A stretch of 64,000 nucleotides of DNA from Sulfurimonas sp. RIFOXYD12_FULL_33_39. Lineage in GTDB: Bacteria; Campylobacterota; Campylobacteria; Campylobacterales; Sulfurimonadaceae. Below are positions 9,137 through 18,585 of the stretch, piece after piece. Under the pieces are notes generated by a model that did no database searches, was not told the DNA's origin, and saw only the letters and a list, made by a program, of their open reading frames with translations. The stretch lies in contig MICF01000001.1 in the NCBI GenBank assembly GCA_001829785.1, forward strand, positions 1-64,000. The letters run 5' to 3'. Both the position numbers and the translations under genes were made by a program. Positions within the stretch are counted from its first letter, which is position 1. Every line of letters starts with the position of its first letter.

Positions 9137-9790
9137 TTTCTCTTCCCTAAGTGAACTAAGAGGAACAAACTGTGAAATTTCAGGGTCGTAATACTCTATT
9201 TCACCGCTCTCTATATCATATATCCAGCCGTGAACCGATATTTCGTTGCTATCGATTCTTGTTTTAACAGATGGATACGTTAAAAGATTTTCTATCTGGG
9301 AAATTACCGATAATTTTTCGGTTAAACGATATAAAATATCTTTATCGGCATTTAGTCCAAGAGCCAGCAGAGCTTGAGATTTTGCACTGTCTCCAAGAGT
9401 AAGCCATGTTTTAGTATGAACCAGTTCCGGGTCGTCTGAACAGCTTTTATTGTGGATAGCCTCTATCGCTCCGCATTTTGTATGTCCGCATACTATTATA
9501 TTTTTTACTTTTAAAACACTGACTGCGTACTCTATCGCCGATGCGGTCGAGTGAAAATCCTCATCTGGTTTATAAGGAGCAACAAAATTCCCTATATTTC
9601 TAACTACAAACAAATCCCCCGGCGCGCTATTCGTCATCAAGTCCGGTACGACTCTTGAGTCAGAACAACCTATGTAAAGAGCTTTTGGCGTCTGACCTTT
9701 TTCTGCAAGCTCTAAAAATTCTTTTTCATGAGCTTTAAAATAGCTCTTTTGAAACAGTTCATTTCCTAGCATCAGATTATAATTGTCCAT
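9128..9790 (-). CDS. Beta-class carbonic anhydrase
   Basis: Zinc enzyme interconverting CO2 and bicarbonate, useful to an autotroph for feeding carboxylating enzymes. The zinc ligands are Cys42 in CSDSRV, His103 and Cys106 in HTKCGA, with the Asp44-Arg46 dyad present. The 220-residue length fits the bacterial beta class. No signal peptide, so it is cytoplasmic. The ATG at 9790 has a GAGGG ribosome site. Confidence 0.95.
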   Translation of the reverse strand: MDNYNLMLGNELFQKSYFKAHEKEFLELAEKGQTPKALYIGCSDSRVVPDLMTNSAPGDLFVVRNIGNFVAPYKPDEDFHSTASAIEYAVSVLKVKNIIVCGHTKCGAIEAIHNKSCSDDPELVHTKTWLTLGDSAKSQALLALGLNADKDILYRLTEKLSVISQIENLLTYPSVKTRIDSNEISVHGWIYDIESGEIEYYDPEISQFVPLSSLREEKSE

Positions 9791-9803
9791 ATATAAACCC
9801 TCA

Positions 9804-9876
9804 GAAATTTAATTTCAAAAGTATATCCCAAAACAAACAACATAAATGAAATTAGTTAAAGATATATATGGGATAA
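9804..9876 (-). promoter_or_regulatory. Short region with two inverted repeats between the carbonic anhydrase and methyltransferase genes
   Basis: GAAATT-T-AATTTC (9804-9816) is a perfect small palindrome just upstream of the carbonic anhydrase gene. Farther upstream, TATCCCA and TGGGATA form a seven-base inverted pair about 40 bases apart. These could be a regulator site and/or the end of the upstream transcript; neither has a T-tract. Confidence 0.25.
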
Positions 9877-9878
9877 GT

Positions 9879-10760
9879 TTAGACTATTTTTCTAGCCGTT
9901 AAAAATAGATAATCCTTGCCTGTAACCGTTACTCTGTATCTCTTTTGCTGAAGATATTTTTTACAAAAATGTATATCTTTTAGAACTAAACTAAGTTCAC
10001 TAAAACCGTAGTTGGGAGCTTTTGCTCCATAAATCATTTCACTATCAATCCATCTGCAGTTTGGAAATCCAAGTATCATGGCTCCGCCGTTTTGCAGATG
10101 ATTTTGATATATGGACATAAACGTAGAATTAAACTCAATATTTGAACTTTGAAGCGTACCTATTGATATTATCAAATCAAACTTACCCAAATCAAGCTCA
10201 TCAAGCTTATTTATATCATGGCATATAAACTCTACATTATTTGTATCTAAAAAATTTTCTCTAGCATACTCAATTGCAGAAGATGAGTAGTCAATCCCTA
10301 CGAAGTTGATATTTTTAAACTCTTTACATGTAAGCATATTTTCTATGACTTTAAACTCATCGCCTCTGTTTACGCCCAGATTTAAAACTCTTTTTTTACT
10401 CTTAATATCTATAAATTCCAACGCTTTTTGATAATGGTACAAAAAACTAAACTGCATGGTTTTGTCAATATTAAAAAACTCACTCTCTACACCGTATTTT
10501 TCACTGCCGCTATCACTTTTATGAAAAGAGTTCTCGGTATCGAGTTTTTGGAATCTTAAAAGAGTAGTTGTCTCATCTTTTTTTATCGGTGTTAAAAGTT
10601 TCATAAAAAATAGCTGTGCCAAATCCGCATAGGCTTTATATCCAATGCTATCAACATCGGAGTCCAAAACCTCAACCTCTACTATTTCTTTGCTGCTAAT
10701 CTTCAGCATTTCAAAGCGGTTTAGAACTTCAAAAGATTTTTTTCCTCTTAAATCAAGCAT
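9879..10760 (-). CDS. Class I SAM-dependent methyltransferase
   Basis: A 293-residue protein whose C-terminal two thirds form a SAM methyltransferase: RVLNLGVNRGDEFKVIENML near residue 125 is motif I, INFVGIDYSSSAIEYAREN is motif II, and FDLIISIGTLQSS near residue 205 is motif IV. The N-terminal 100 residues have no motif I recognise. The glycine-rich loop is unusual (LGVNRGDE rather than GxGxG). It follows the cys operon after 58 bases and may be read from it or from its own TACAAT box upstream. Substrate unknown. Confidence 0.78.
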   Translation of the reverse strand: MLDLRGKKSFEVLNRFEMLKISSKEIVEVEVLDSDVDSIGYKAYADLAQLFFMKLLTPIKKDETTTLLRFQKLDTENSFHKSDSGSEKYGVESEFFNIDKTMQFSFLYHYQKALEFIDIKSKKRVLNLGVNRGDEFKVIENMLTCKEFKNINFVGIDYSSSAIEYARENFLDTNNVEFICHDINKLDELDLGKFDLIISIGTLQSSNIEFNSTFMSIYQNHLQNGGAMILGFPNCRWIDSEMIYGAKAPNYGFSELSLVLKDIHFCKKYLQQKRYRVTVTGKDYLFLTARKIV

Positions 10761-10818
10761 AACAATCCTACAAACTACTTTTACTTGTGATTGTACAGTT
10801 GTACCAATTTAAGAAGAC

Positions 10819-12135
10819 TTAATTTTCAAGAGTTTTAACCCCTTTTTTTATCGCCTCAAGAAGATTTTGAATATCTGATTTTTTCTGAGTAAAATGCATA
10901 CCTATCCTAATCCAGCCAGGTTTTTCTCCAAGAACAAGCTGATCTTTAAGTCCAAGTAAATCATGCCCGTAAGGACCTGCACACGAACATCCAGCCCGTG
11001 TCTCAATACCGTATCTTGATGAGAGTGCTTTGCATAAATCGTATGGATCTAAATTCCCGATATTAAACGAGACTATACCTATATTTTTCTCTCTTTTATT
11101 TCCGTATATTTCACAGTTTGGTATCTTTTGAAGCTCGTCTAAAAAAAACTTTAATAATTTATCTTTCTCTTTTTTAATAAAGTCAAAACCTATCTCGTTT
11201 CTTAGCTGATATGCCAAAGAAGCTCTAATAAACTGCAAAATACCTGGTGTCCCTGCTTCTTCTCTTACATGTAAATCAGTGTCGTAGGTATGTGTTGTTT
11301 TGCTCACGTACGAAAATGTTCCTCCGCCGGCAAAAGTAGGAGGCAGTGTGTCGTCTATTATGTTTTTTCTTACTATCAATAATCCGCATGAGCCTGGGCC
11401 GCCTAAAAGTTTATGAGCAGAGAGAAACATTGCATCATAAAGAGTACAATCAACATTCATATATGCAGATGATGCCGCAGCGTCAAAACATACTATAGCA
11501 CCGTATTTTCTTAAAAGTTTTGATATCTTTTTATATGGAGTTATAATGCCTGTTACATTTGAAGCTATGCAAAAAGAGCCTATTAATTCTCTATGTGAAT
11601 TCTCCCTTAAAAGCTCTTCAAACTCAGCAAAGTCTATAAGCCCATCCTTGTCAAGTCCTATTCTTACCACATCGCAAAAAGCCTCTCTGTAACTTATCTC
11701 ATTTGAGTGGTGCTCGTATGGTCCTACAATGACAAGAGGCATATCATCTTTTTTTACATCTATTTTATATCTTTTTGCCGTCGCCGGAGGAATATATATT
11801 CCGACAAGCTCTTGAAAACGTTTAATAGCCGCCGTTGCTCCGCATCCGTTTGGAATAATAACAAAGTTATCGTCTATTTCTAGATTTTCATAAAGCTTCT
11901 CTCTTGCTTTCTCGTAATACTTACCGGTCGTAGCCGCCATACCAGCCTCTTTTGAGTGCGTATTAGCGTAAGTTTGTAAAACTTCCAAGATTCTATCTTC
12001 TATAATTTCATAGGCAAGACCTGAAGCGGTGTAATCAAAATAGTTTTTTTTATGCAGACCTATCGTGTATATGCCAAGCTCCTCTTTTACATCGCCTCTG
12101 CATAGTAAAATAGGACGAAATATATTTTTAGCCAT
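10819..12135 (-). CDS. Class V aminotransferase / cysteine desulfurase-like PLP enzyme
   Basis: A fold-type I PLP enzyme of 438 residues. SAHKLLGGPGSCG near residue 240 contains the PLP lysine, CFDAAASSAYMNVD the PLP-ring aspartate, and RAGCSCAGPYGHDLL near residue 385 a cysteine in the position used by SufS/CsdA-type desulfurases. It is longer than IscS and does not look like the housekeeping desulfurase. As the last cys operon gene it may move sulfur from cysteine or act as a cysteine-linked lyase. I choose the ATG at 12135, which overlaps the sulfite reductase stop by eight bases; an upstream in-frame ATG lies deeper inside that gene. Confidence 0.85.
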   Translation of the reverse strand: MAKNIFRPILLCRGDVKEELGIYTIGLHKKNYFDYTASGLAYEIIEDRILEVLQTYANTHSKEAGMAATTGKYYEKAREKLYENLEIDDNFVIIPNGCGATAAIKRFQELVGIYIPPATAKRYKIDVKKDDMPLVIVGPYEHHSNEISYREAFCDVVRIGLDKDGLIDFAEFEELLRENSHRELIGSFCIASNVTGIITPYKKISKLLRKYGAIVCFDAAASSAYMNVDCTLYDAMFLSAHKLLGGPGSCGLLIVRKNIIDDTLPPTFAGGGTFSYVSKTTHTYDTDLHVREEAGTPGILQFIRASLAYQLRNEIGFDFIKKEKDKLLKFFLDELQKIPNCEIYGNKREKNIGIVSFNIGNLDPYDLCKALSSRYGIETRAGCSCAGPYGHDLLGLKDQLVLGEKPGWIRIGMHFTQKKSDIQNLLEAIKKGVKTLEN

Positions 12136-13687
12136 CTGTTTTTTCCAAAGCATAATCATGAAAATTTCTATGAGAACTTAAAATATACTCTTTGATAATT
12201 CCCTCTACTACGCTCTTTGCTCTATCTGGAGTAAATTTTATACCGCTTTTCTTGCCAAAACTACTTTTCTCGCCACAAAGACGACCTCCTAAAATAAGCT
12301 CAAATCCCGTGCGGATTCCATCTTCTGTTTCGACTTTACACCCCATAAGTCCAATATCTACAATATGTGGATGTGCACATGAGTTTGGGCATCCGTTTAC
12401 GCTAATTGATATTGGTTCATTAAAATCAGCAAACTTCTCTTCTAAATGCTCTACAAGAGCATCAGCTAAAGCTTTTGTCTCAACAATCGCAAATTTACAA
12501 AAATCAACTCCCGTACATGAGAGTTTTTTTGCCCTAAATGAAGATGGATTTGCCAAAATCCCAATCTCTTCAAGCGCATCTGACATTTTGGATGCATTTT
12601 TACTATCTACATCCGTTATAACAAAATTTTGTGAAACACTCGCTTTTATGCTAGAAGCGTTATACTTTTTCATGATTTTTACAAGTCCAAAAAGCTTATC
12701 CGCCCCCAGTTTTGCTCCTTTGCTAACACATCCTATATAGCTATCTTCATCAGAGATACTTTTATGAATACCCAGATGCCCTCTTTTTTCATGCGGCGTA
12801 CAAATCGGTTCTTCACTCTTTTTTATAACAAAATCAATGTTTTCATGCAAAACTTCAACAAATTTTTCAACCCCAAACAAATCTAAAAGATGTCCGAGTC
12901 TTGCCTTATTTCTATTGTCTCTGTTTGCATAAACTCTGTAGATATTTGTCACGGCTTTAACAACCGCCAAAACATGTACTGGTCTTACATATCCTATATA
13001 AGAAGCTATACGCTTGTTTGAAGCGAGCCCGCCTCCTACGCTCACGTCAAAAAATACTTCACCGTCCTCGGTCTCTCTTGCGTTAAAACTCAAATCCTGT
13101 ATCTCATGTGAAATACAATGCTTAGAGCATCCACTAATACCGACTTTATATTTTCTTGGAAGATTAGATAGCTCTTTATCTGTCTCAAAATATCTGTTTA
13201 CGTTTTGGACAATTGCGTTTACATCATATATCTGCTCACTATCAATTCCGTTTAGGGCACATGTAACCACATTTCTTGGAACGTCTCCTGCCGCAAAATA
13301 TGTACTCAACCCCACATTTTGCAAAGATGCGAATATTTCCGGCAAATCTGCAATTTTTATAAAGTGAAACTGTATGTCCTGCCTTGTCGTAAACTCTGCC
13401 GTACCTCTTGCATACACTTTTGAAATCTCTGCTATCGTCTCTAGTTGCTTAATATCAAGCTTACCTTGCATAAGCTTTACGCGAAGCATAAAATAAAGCG
13501 TAGAATCTTCTTTATCTTGAAGATTTCTGTTTTGCGTATAAAGTCCATACCATTTAAAACGATCTATATCTTCTTGATCTATCTTTTTTTTTGTCTGTGC
13601 ATAACGGTATATATCGTTTAACACCTCTTGAGGTTCTTTCTCTTTTTTTATCCGCTCAGCTCTTTGAGCTTTTGTCTCTTTTGCCAT
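12128..13687 (-). CDS. Ferredoxin-type sulfite (nitrite/sulfite) reductase
   Basis: A 519-residue sirohaem/[4Fe-4S] enzyme that reduces sulfite to sulfide with six electrons. Two ferrodoxin-like halves are visible (FTTRQDIQFHFI and VNVG-type repeats), and the cluster-sirohaem cysteines occur as CTGVDFC and, 35-40 residues later, NGCPNSC near residue 430. Substrate is taken as sulfite from the operon context; by sequence alone nitrite reductase is possible. The start is set at 13687, where AGGAAAG lies five bases upstream and overlaps the cysN stop; an in-frame ATG at 13720 would overlap cysN by 25 bases. The early lysine-rich segment is likely a flexible N-terminus. Confidence 0.9.
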   Translation of the reverse strand: MAKETKAQRAERIKKEKEPQEVLNDIYRYAQTKKKIDQEDIDRFKWYGLYTQNRNLQDKEDSTLYFMLRVKLMQGKLDIKQLETIAEISKVYARGTAEFTTRQDIQFHFIKIADLPEIFASLQNVGLSTYFAAGDVPRNVVTCALNGIDSEQIYDVNAIVQNVNRYFETDKELSNLPRKYKVGISGCSKHCISHEIQDLSFNARETEDGEVFFDVSVGGGLASNKRIASYIGYVRPVHVLAVVKAVTNIYRVYANRDNRNKARLGHLLDLFGVEKFVEVLHENIDFVIKKSEEPICTPHEKRGHLGIHKSISDEDSYIGCVSKGAKLGADKLFGLVKIMKKYNASSIKASVSQNFVITDVDSKNASKMSDALEEIGILANPSSFRAKKLSCTGVDFCKFAIVETKALADALVEHLEEKFADFNEPISISVNGCPNSCAHPHIVDIGLMGCKVETEDGIRTGFELILGGRLCGEKSSFGKKSGIKFTPDRAKSVVEGIIKEYILSSHRNFHDYALEKTDG

Positions 13688-13695
13688 TTTCTTTC

Positions 13696-15102
13696 CTAAA
13701 AAATCTCTCTGCTTTGCCAATGAGGAAAATGTTTTCTCACCAGTGCATTTAACTCAACTTCAAATTCACAAAATTCAAAAGACGTCCTACTATCTTGCGA
13801 TTTTTGCACAATCATTCCAGCTCCAAGCGTATTATTTGTTACTCTGTCTATGATGATAAAACTTCCCATTGATTTGTTTTTACTGTACGAATCATAAGCA
13901 AAAGTACTCTGAAGCTCAAGTTTTGCATGTCCTATCTCGTTTAGATTAAGCACTTCTGCACCTTGTTGTTCTAGCGTGTTTACATCTGTTTTGTAGTAAA
14001 ATTTATCTATCCTTCCGACACTCAAAGACGAAGCTCTTTTTATAAAATACTGTTTATGTTTTACCAGAGGTTCTTCACTCATCCAGACTATATTAACATC
14101 AAAAGCGTCGTTGATATCTGGTTGTTCATCGCTTTTTACTATGATATCGCCCCTGCTTATATCTATCTCATCTTCCAAAGTTATAGTAACTGCCTGTTGT
14201 GCGTATGCGTAATTTAAGTGTCCATCATAAGTCACTATCTCTTTTACCTTTGAGCTCTTTTTTGAAGGCAAAACAGTAATATTATCTCCGACACTTACAA
14301 TGCCCGAAGAGATAGTTCCGCAAAAGCCTCTAAAATTGAGATTTGGTCTGTTTACATACTGCACACTCAGTCTAAAGTGAACTAAATCTCTGTCGTTTCC
14401 TATCTCTATATTTTCTAGCAGATGCAAAAGTGTCTCGCCTTTATACCAAGGAGATTTTTGGCTTCTCTCAACAACATTATCGCCATTTAGCGCCGAGAGC
14501 GGTATAAGCGTAATATCATCACTAAGCCTAATCTCTTTTGCAAAAGAGAGATAATCTCTTGATATCTTCTCATAGACATCTTGACTAAAATCGACTAAGT
14601 CCATCTTATTTACAGCAACAACTATGTGTTTAATTCCAAGCAGTTTTGCTATAAAAGAGTGCCTTTTTGTCTGCGTCTGTATGCCATATCTTGCATCTAT
14701 TAGAATTATCGCCAAATCTGCCGTGCTCGCACCTGTCGCCATATTTCTTGTGTACTGTTCATGCCCCGGTGTGTCGGCAATGATAAATTTCCGCTTATCG
14801 GTTGTAAAATATCTGTACGCAACATCTATGGTAATACCCTGTTCACGCTCACTCTGAAGACCGTCAACAAGCAGCGAGAGGTCAAACTCTCCCTCAGTTG
14901 TGCCGCTTTTTTTGCTATCTTTTTTTATGGCTGCTAGCTGATCTTCAAAAATCATCTTTGAGTCATGCAAAAGTCTTCCTATTAGCGTGCTTTTGCCATC
15001 ATCAACACTTCCACATGTAATAAATCTCAAAAGCTCTTTATTCTCATGCTCCCTTAAATAACTCTCTATATCCGTTGCTATTTTTGTCTCTAATACCGAC
15101 AT
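13696..15102 (-). CDS. cysN: Sulfate adenylyltransferase, GTPase subunit
   Basis: Large subunit of ATP sulfurylase, coupling GTP hydrolysis to formation of adenosine 5'-phosphosulfate by CysD. The EF-Tu-like G domain shows [18 protein letters not shown] near residue 30, the switch segment [28 protein letters not shown] and NKMDLVD. The C-terminal beta-barrels follow. At 468 residues it stops before any APS kinase (CysC) domain, consistent with a pathway that reduces APS directly. One base separates it from the cysD stop. Confidence 0.96.
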   Translation of the reverse strand: MSVLETKIATDIESYLREHENKELLRFITCGSVDDGKSTLIGRLLHDSKMIFEDQLAAIKKDSKKSGTTEGEFDLSLLVDGLQSEREQGITIDVAYRYFTTDKRKFIIADTPGHEQYTRNMATGASTADLAIILIDARYGIQTQTKRHSFIAKLLGIKHIVVAVNKMDLVDFSQDVYEKISRDYLSFAKEIRLSDDITLIPLSALNGDNVVERSQKSPWYKGETLLHLLENIEIGNDRDLVHFRLSVQYVNRPNLNFRGFCGTISSGIVSVGDNITVLPSKKSSKVKEIVTYDGHLNYAYAQQAVTITLEDEIDISRGDIIVKSDEQPDINDAFDVNIVWMSEEPLVKHKQYFIKRASSLSVGRIDKFYYKTDVNTLEQQGAEVLNLNEIGHAKLELQSTFAYDSYSKNKSMGSFIIIDRVTNNTLGAGMIVQKSQDSRTSFEFCEFEVELNALVRKHFPHWQSREIF

Positions 15103-15103
15103 G

Positions 15104-16015
15104 TTAAAAATACCCCTCTATTTTTTTCTTCTCCATTGAACCCGTTGAATCATTATCTATGACTCGTCCTTGCCTCTCGCTTGTTTTTGTCAAAAGCATC
15201 TCTTGAATAATCTCTGGCAGAGTCGTTGCATTTGACTCAACCGCTCCAGTTAGAGGATAACAACCAAGAGTTCTAAAGCGAACACTCTCTTCTTTTATCT
15301 CTTCGCCCTCTTCAATCGGCATTCTCTCATCGTCCACCATTATCTTGACTCCGTCTTTTTCAACGATTGGTCTTTTTTTTGCAAAATAAAGAGGAACAAT
15401 AGGAATACTCTCTAAGTATATATACTGCCAAATATCAAGCTCCGTCCAGTTTGAAAGTGGGAAAACCCTTATACTCTCGTCTTTATGGACTCTTGAGTTA
15501 TACAAATTCCACAATTCAGGTCGCTGATTTTTCGGGTCCCATCTATGGTTTTTATCTCTAAAAGAGTAGATTCTCTCTTTTGCTCTGGACTTCTCTTCAT
15601 CGCGTCTAGCTCCGCCAAATACAGCGTCAAACTTGTATTTGTTTAACGCCTGCTTCAGCCCTTCGGTTTTCATAATGTCGGTATGAACCGCCGAACCGTG
15701 AACAAAAGGATTTATATTTTTCTCTATTCCCTCGGGATTGGTATGAACAAGAAGCTCAAAACCCTCCTCTTTTGCCCTTTTATCACGAAACTCTATCATC
15801 TCCTTGAACTTCCATTTAGTATCTACATGTAGAAGAGGAAATGGGAGTTTTGCCGGGAAAAAAGCCTTAATCGCAAGGTGTAACATCACGGCAGAATCTT
15901 TTCCTACCGAGTACATCATTACCGGATTGTCAAACTCTGCAACTACCTCTCTTAATATATGAATCGATTCAGCTTCAAGCTGTTTTAAATGTGTCAATCT
16001 TTTTGTATCTAACAC
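15104..16015 (-). CDS. cysD: Sulfate adenylyltransferase, catalytic subunit
   Basis: Catalytic subunit of ATP sulfurylase (ATP + sulfate to APS + PPi). It carries the PP-loop-like [16 protein letters not shown] near residue 33, [23 protein letters not shown] near residue 133 and the C-terminal [16 protein letters not shown]. Length (303 aa) is standard. The start is a GTG at 16015, supported by AAGGAGA about nine bases upstream and by alignment of the [14 protein letters not shown] opening with family members. Confidence 0.97.
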   Translation of the reverse strand: MLDTKRLTHLKQLEAESIHILREVVAEFDNPVMMYSVGKDSAVMLHLAIKAFFPAKLPFPLLHVDTKWKFKEMIEFRDKRAKEEGFELLVHTNPEGIEKNINPFVHGSAVHTDIMKTEGLKQALNKYKFDAVFGGARRDEEKSRAKERIYSFRDKNHRWDPKNQRPELWNLYNSRVHKDESIRVFPLSNWTELDIWQYIYLESIPIVPLYFAKKRPIVEKDGVKIMVDDERMPIEEGEEIKEESVRFRTLGCYPLTGAVESNATTLPEIIQEMLLTKTSERQGRVIDNDSTGSMEKKKIEGYF

Positions 16016-16037
16016 TGTTTTGTCTCCTTTTTATAAC

Positions 16038-16739
16038 TTATTGTTTATGCAGTCCGCACTCTTTATGCTCTGGGTTTTCCCACCACCATCTTCCGCTTCT
16101 TATATCCTCGCCATCTTTTACGGCTCTACTGCAGGGCGCACACCCAATGCTAGGGTAGCCTTTGTCGTGCAGAGCGTTGTAAGGAACTTTATTTTTTTTG
16201 ATGTAATCCCAAACTTCTTGTTCGCTCCATAAAATAAGAGGATTGAGCTTGATAAGATTATTTCCCTCATCCCACTCGCAAAGATACATATCTTCCCTTG
16301 TTGGGCTCTGCTGGGCTCTTAAACCTGTAATCCATAAATCAACACCTTTTAGGGCTCTTTTTAGAGGTGCTATTTTTCTAACATAACAACACTCTTTTCT
16401 ATTTTCAATCGACTCGTAAAAACCGTTAATTCCCTGTTTCTTGTAGAGCTTTTCAACATCGCTGCTCTTTGGAAAATAGACCTTTATTTTTGTATTGTAT
16501 TTTAAATTTGTTCTTTCCATCACATCATATGTTGATTGTGGAAGTCTTCCCGTATCTAATGTAAATATTTTAGCTTTTTTGTCAAGTTTGCAAATCGTGT
16601 CTGTTAAAACCTGATCTTCAGAACCAAAACTTGAAGATAGTGCAATACGTCCCCTATACTCTTTTAAAAAATACTCCAGAAGCTCTTCAAGCGAAGTATC
16701 TTTAAATTTTTCGTTTAATTTTTTTATTGTCTCTTTCAT
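16038..16739 (-). CDS. cysH: Adenylylsulfate (APS) reductase, CysH family
   Basis: Reduces activated sulfate to sulfite using thioredoxin. The protein has the PP-loop SSSFGSEDQVLTD near residue 36, TLDTGRLP, the cluster cysteines ECCYVRK near residue 117 and CAPCSR near residue 200, and the C-terminal redox motif KECGLH. The CC plus CxxC set holds a [4Fe-4S] cluster and marks the APS-using type rather than the PAPS-using enterobacterial enzyme. This fits the absence of an APS kinase gene. The ATG has AAGGAT upstream. Confidence 0.94.
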   Translation of the reverse strand: MKETIKKLNEKFKDTSLEELLEYFLKEYRGRIALSSSFGSEDQVLTDTICKLDKKAKIFTLDTGRLPQSTYDVMERTNLKYNTKIKVYFPKSSDVEKLYKKQGINGFYESIENRKECCYVRKIAPLKRALKGVDLWITGLRAQQSPTREDMYLCEWDEGNNLIKLNPLILWSEQEVWDYIKKNKVPYNALHDKGYPSIGCAPCSRAVKDGEDIRSGRWWWENPEHKECGLHKQ

Positions 16740-16751
16740 AACTTATCCTTG

Positions 16752-16982
16752 CTATATATGATAATCGTTTACACCAAGCTTGTGTCTTCCGAAATCTGTT
16801 TTATTCCATGCTCTTTCATGGTAATAATACAAAACCATTTTTGTAAAAAGTTCGATGGAACCTATTGATGCCGCCATTGTAAGACTTCCCGTTATTATGT
16901 ACGATATGACCATCGTATCCAGAGTTCCTAGCGTCCTCCATGAAATTGTCTTTACTATCGATCTGTATGCTTTTTCTTGCAT
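16752..16982 (-). CDS. DUF2061 small membrane protein
   Basis: A 76-residue protein with two hydrophobic segments and the ending YYYHERAWNKTDFGRHK typical of DUF2061. The opening RSIVKTISWRTLGTLDTMVISYIITG is also characteristic. Members of this family are often found beside sulfate-assimilation genes, but their function is unknown. It lies five bases after cysK and twelve bases before cysH, so it is cotranscribed; a role in sulfate or sulfite handling at the membrane is a guess from context. AAGGAT precedes the ATG. Confidence 0.82.
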   Translation of the reverse strand: MQEKAYRSIVKTISWRTLGTLDTMVISYIITGSLTMAASIGSIELFTKMVLYYYHERAWNKTDFGRHKLGVNDYHI

Positions 16983-16987
16983 AAAAT

Positions 16988-17911
16988 TTATCCTTCACTC
17001 TCATACAATCCACAACTCAAATACCTCTCTGCAGTATCACATAGAATCGTTACTATTGTTTTAAACCTATTATTAGGTCTCTTAGCCACTTTAGTTGCGG
17101 CAAATACGTTAGCGCCCGACGATATTCCGACAAGCAAACCCTCTTCTTTTGCAAGATACCTTGAGGTATTTATCGCATCTTCATTGCTTACTGCTATTAT
17201 CTCGCCGTATATTTTTGTATTTAAAACATCAGGAACAAATCCTGCCCCAATCCCTTGAATCTCATGCGCTCCCGCCTCTTTGCCGCAAAGTACCTGCGAA
17301 TTTAGCGGTTCAACTGCAATTATTTCTATATCTGGATTGTGAGCTTTTAGAATCTCTCCTATTCCTGTTATAGTTCCGCCTGTTCCAACACCTGCAATTA
17401 GTATGTCAATTTTCCCCTCGGTATCTTTTAGTATCTCAAGAGCCGTAGTTTTTCTGTGCACATCAGGGTTTGAAGGGTTTGAGAACTGTTGCAAAATAAA
17501 ACTGTTATTTGTAGCGGCACTAAGCTCTTTAGCTTTTCTGACTGCACCTAACATTCCCTCATTGCTGTCTGTTAAAACAAGCTTAGCACCTAGTGCTTTC
17601 AAAAGTGTTCTTCTCTCCATGCTCATGGAATCAGGCATGGTTAAAATAAGCTTTAAACCTAAACTTGCACATACGCTTGCAAGCGCGATGCCGGTGTTTC
17701 CGCTTGTTGGCTCGATAATCGTGCTATTTTCATTTATCAGCCCCTCTTTTAGTGCCGTCTCAATCATATTTTTTCCGATTCTGTCTTTAACGGAGTGTGT
17801 AGGGTTCATAAACTCACATTTACCCAATATCATGGCATACTCGTTTGCTATCTTTAACTTTATCAAAGGCGTATTGCCTATAAGTTCCGTGACGTCTTTT
17901 GCATATTTCAT
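16988..17911 (-). CDS. cysK: Cysteine synthase (O-acetylserine sulfhydrylase)
   Basis: PLP enzyme that joins sulfide to O-acetylserine to make cysteine, the last step of the pathway encoded by this operon. Lys42 in NPTHSVKDRIG binds PLP, EPTSGNTGIALA near residue 68 holds the substrate carboxylate, and GVGTGGTITGIG near residue 175 binds the PLP phosphate. At 307 residues it matches CysK/CysM. Its ATG overlaps the stop of the DUF4395 gene (ATGA). In some bacteria CysK also acts as a partner of an Rrf2-family regulator (CymR), and one lies just across the divergent promoter. Confidence 0.95.
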   Translation of the reverse strand: MKYAKDVTELIGNTPLIKLKIANEYAMILGKCEFMNPTHSVKDRIGKNMIETALKEGLINENSTIIEPTSGNTGIALASVCASLGLKLILTMPDSMSMERRTLLKALGAKLVLTDSNEGMLGAVRKAKELSAATNNSFILQQFSNPSNPDVHRKTTALEILKDTEGKIDILIAGVGTGGTITGIGEILKAHNPDIEIIAVEPLNSQVLCGKEAGAHEIQGIGAGFVPDVLNTKIYGEIIAVSNEDAINTSRYLAKEEGLLVGISSGANVFAATKVAKRPNNRFKTIVTILCDTAERYLSCGLYESEG

Positions 17912-18354
17912 AATGATTCCACCTCTATTTTATTTCTTGCAAGCATCTCATAAAACCTGCATGCAAAACAGATATCTTTAAGTGCTTCAAAAATCTTCCA
18001 TACGGTAAATGAAACAAAAAGTAAAAGTGCGACGCTGCTTTGAAAAACAAGCTCTGTAAAAAGTGCTACCAAAAGCATTGTCAAACCTACATGTAAGGCA
18101 AACTCTTTTGCTCTTGTATCTGCAACCCTTTTTTTGAATTCAATAAGATTTACTAATATCAAAGATATTATGTAAATAGGACTTAAAAAAGGTGTCATAT
18201 ATATTCGCACTAGCAAGTCATAAATCAATATATAAATAACCTGCTCATTCGTGCTAAACAAGTATGCGCACATTAAAACAACAACCAATGCGGCATCTAT
18301 TTTCGTCTGATTTTCATCTACTTCATTTTCTATTTGATGTTTTATCTGTGACAT
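17908..18354 (-). CDS. DUF4395 membrane protein, first gene of the cys operon
   Basis: A 148-residue protein with about four membrane segments and the DUF4395 layout. The conserved pieces are IDAALVVVLMCAYLF, LIYDLLVRIYMTPFLSPIY, the basic RVADTRAKEFALHVG loop, and a C-terminal CxxC (DICFACRFYE). The N-terminal CP motif of the other family member in this window (19744-20169) is missing here. Function is unknown. As the promoter-proximal gene of a sulfate-reduction operon, a role in handling sulfur compounds at the membrane is plausible. Confidence 0.75.
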   Translation of the reverse strand: MSQIKHQIENEVDENQTKIDAALVVVLMCAYLFSTNEQVIYILIYDLLVRIYMTPFLSPIYIISLILVNLIEFKKRVADTRAKEFALHVGLTMLLVALFTELVFQSSVALLLFVSFTVWKIFEALKDICFACRFYEMLARNKIEVESL

Positions 18355-18384
18355 CTTCTCTCCTCTTTTTAATTAGTTGAGCGA

Positions 18385-18413
18385 AGTATAATGAGTTATT
18401 TTTATAATGTCAA
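18385..18413 (-). promoter_or_regulatory. Near-consensus sigma-70 promoter of the cys operon
   Basis: On the minus strand TTGACA (18413-18408) is followed by exactly 17 bases and TATACT (18390-18385). A GAGGAG ribosome site precedes the first ATG at 18354. Such a complete -35 is uncommon in Campylobacterota, where -35 boxes are weak, and suggests a strong promoter that needs a repressor, most likely the divergent Rrf2 protein. Confidence 0.8.
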
Positions 18414-18512
18414 GTGATTTCGTCGTGTTTATCTATACTGATTTAATCAAGATACTTAATAAGCCCCAAAATCTAGGCTTTTTGTCTTTTAATAAAATAT
18501 TTCTAATTACAA

Positions 18513-18551
18513 GTAAATTACTTTACATTATTTATATGATTAGTGTATACT
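18513..18551 (+). promoter_or_regulatory. Promoter region of the Rrf2 regulator with a small palindrome
   Basis: TATACT at 18546-18551 is the likely -10 of the regulator gene. GTAAA-N4-TTTAC at 18513-18526 is a perfect inverted repeat centred about 30 bases upstream of it and is a possible autoregulatory operator. No exact copy of this palindrome lies at the cys promoter, so the link is unproven. Confidence 0.35.
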
Positions 18552-18585
18552 CTCTTTTATAGAATAGTTTTACAAAGGATTTATA

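Noticed and set aside
10819..12135. Housekeeping cysteine desulfurase IscS/NifS
   Set aside because: The protein is longer and differs from IscS in its N-terminus, and it sits in the cys operon rather than beside an intact IscU/NifU scaffold.
18461..18490. Terminator-like AAGCC...GGCTT hairpin followed by T-rich sequence
   Set aside because: It lies between two divergent promoters where no transcript should end, and the stem has only five pairs.
18545..18550. Use of GTMKAC site absence to support an AccI-like specificity of the nuclease
   Set aside because: A GTATAC site is present here, so there is no avoidance to cite, and its presence neither supports nor refutes the specificity because host sites are methylated.
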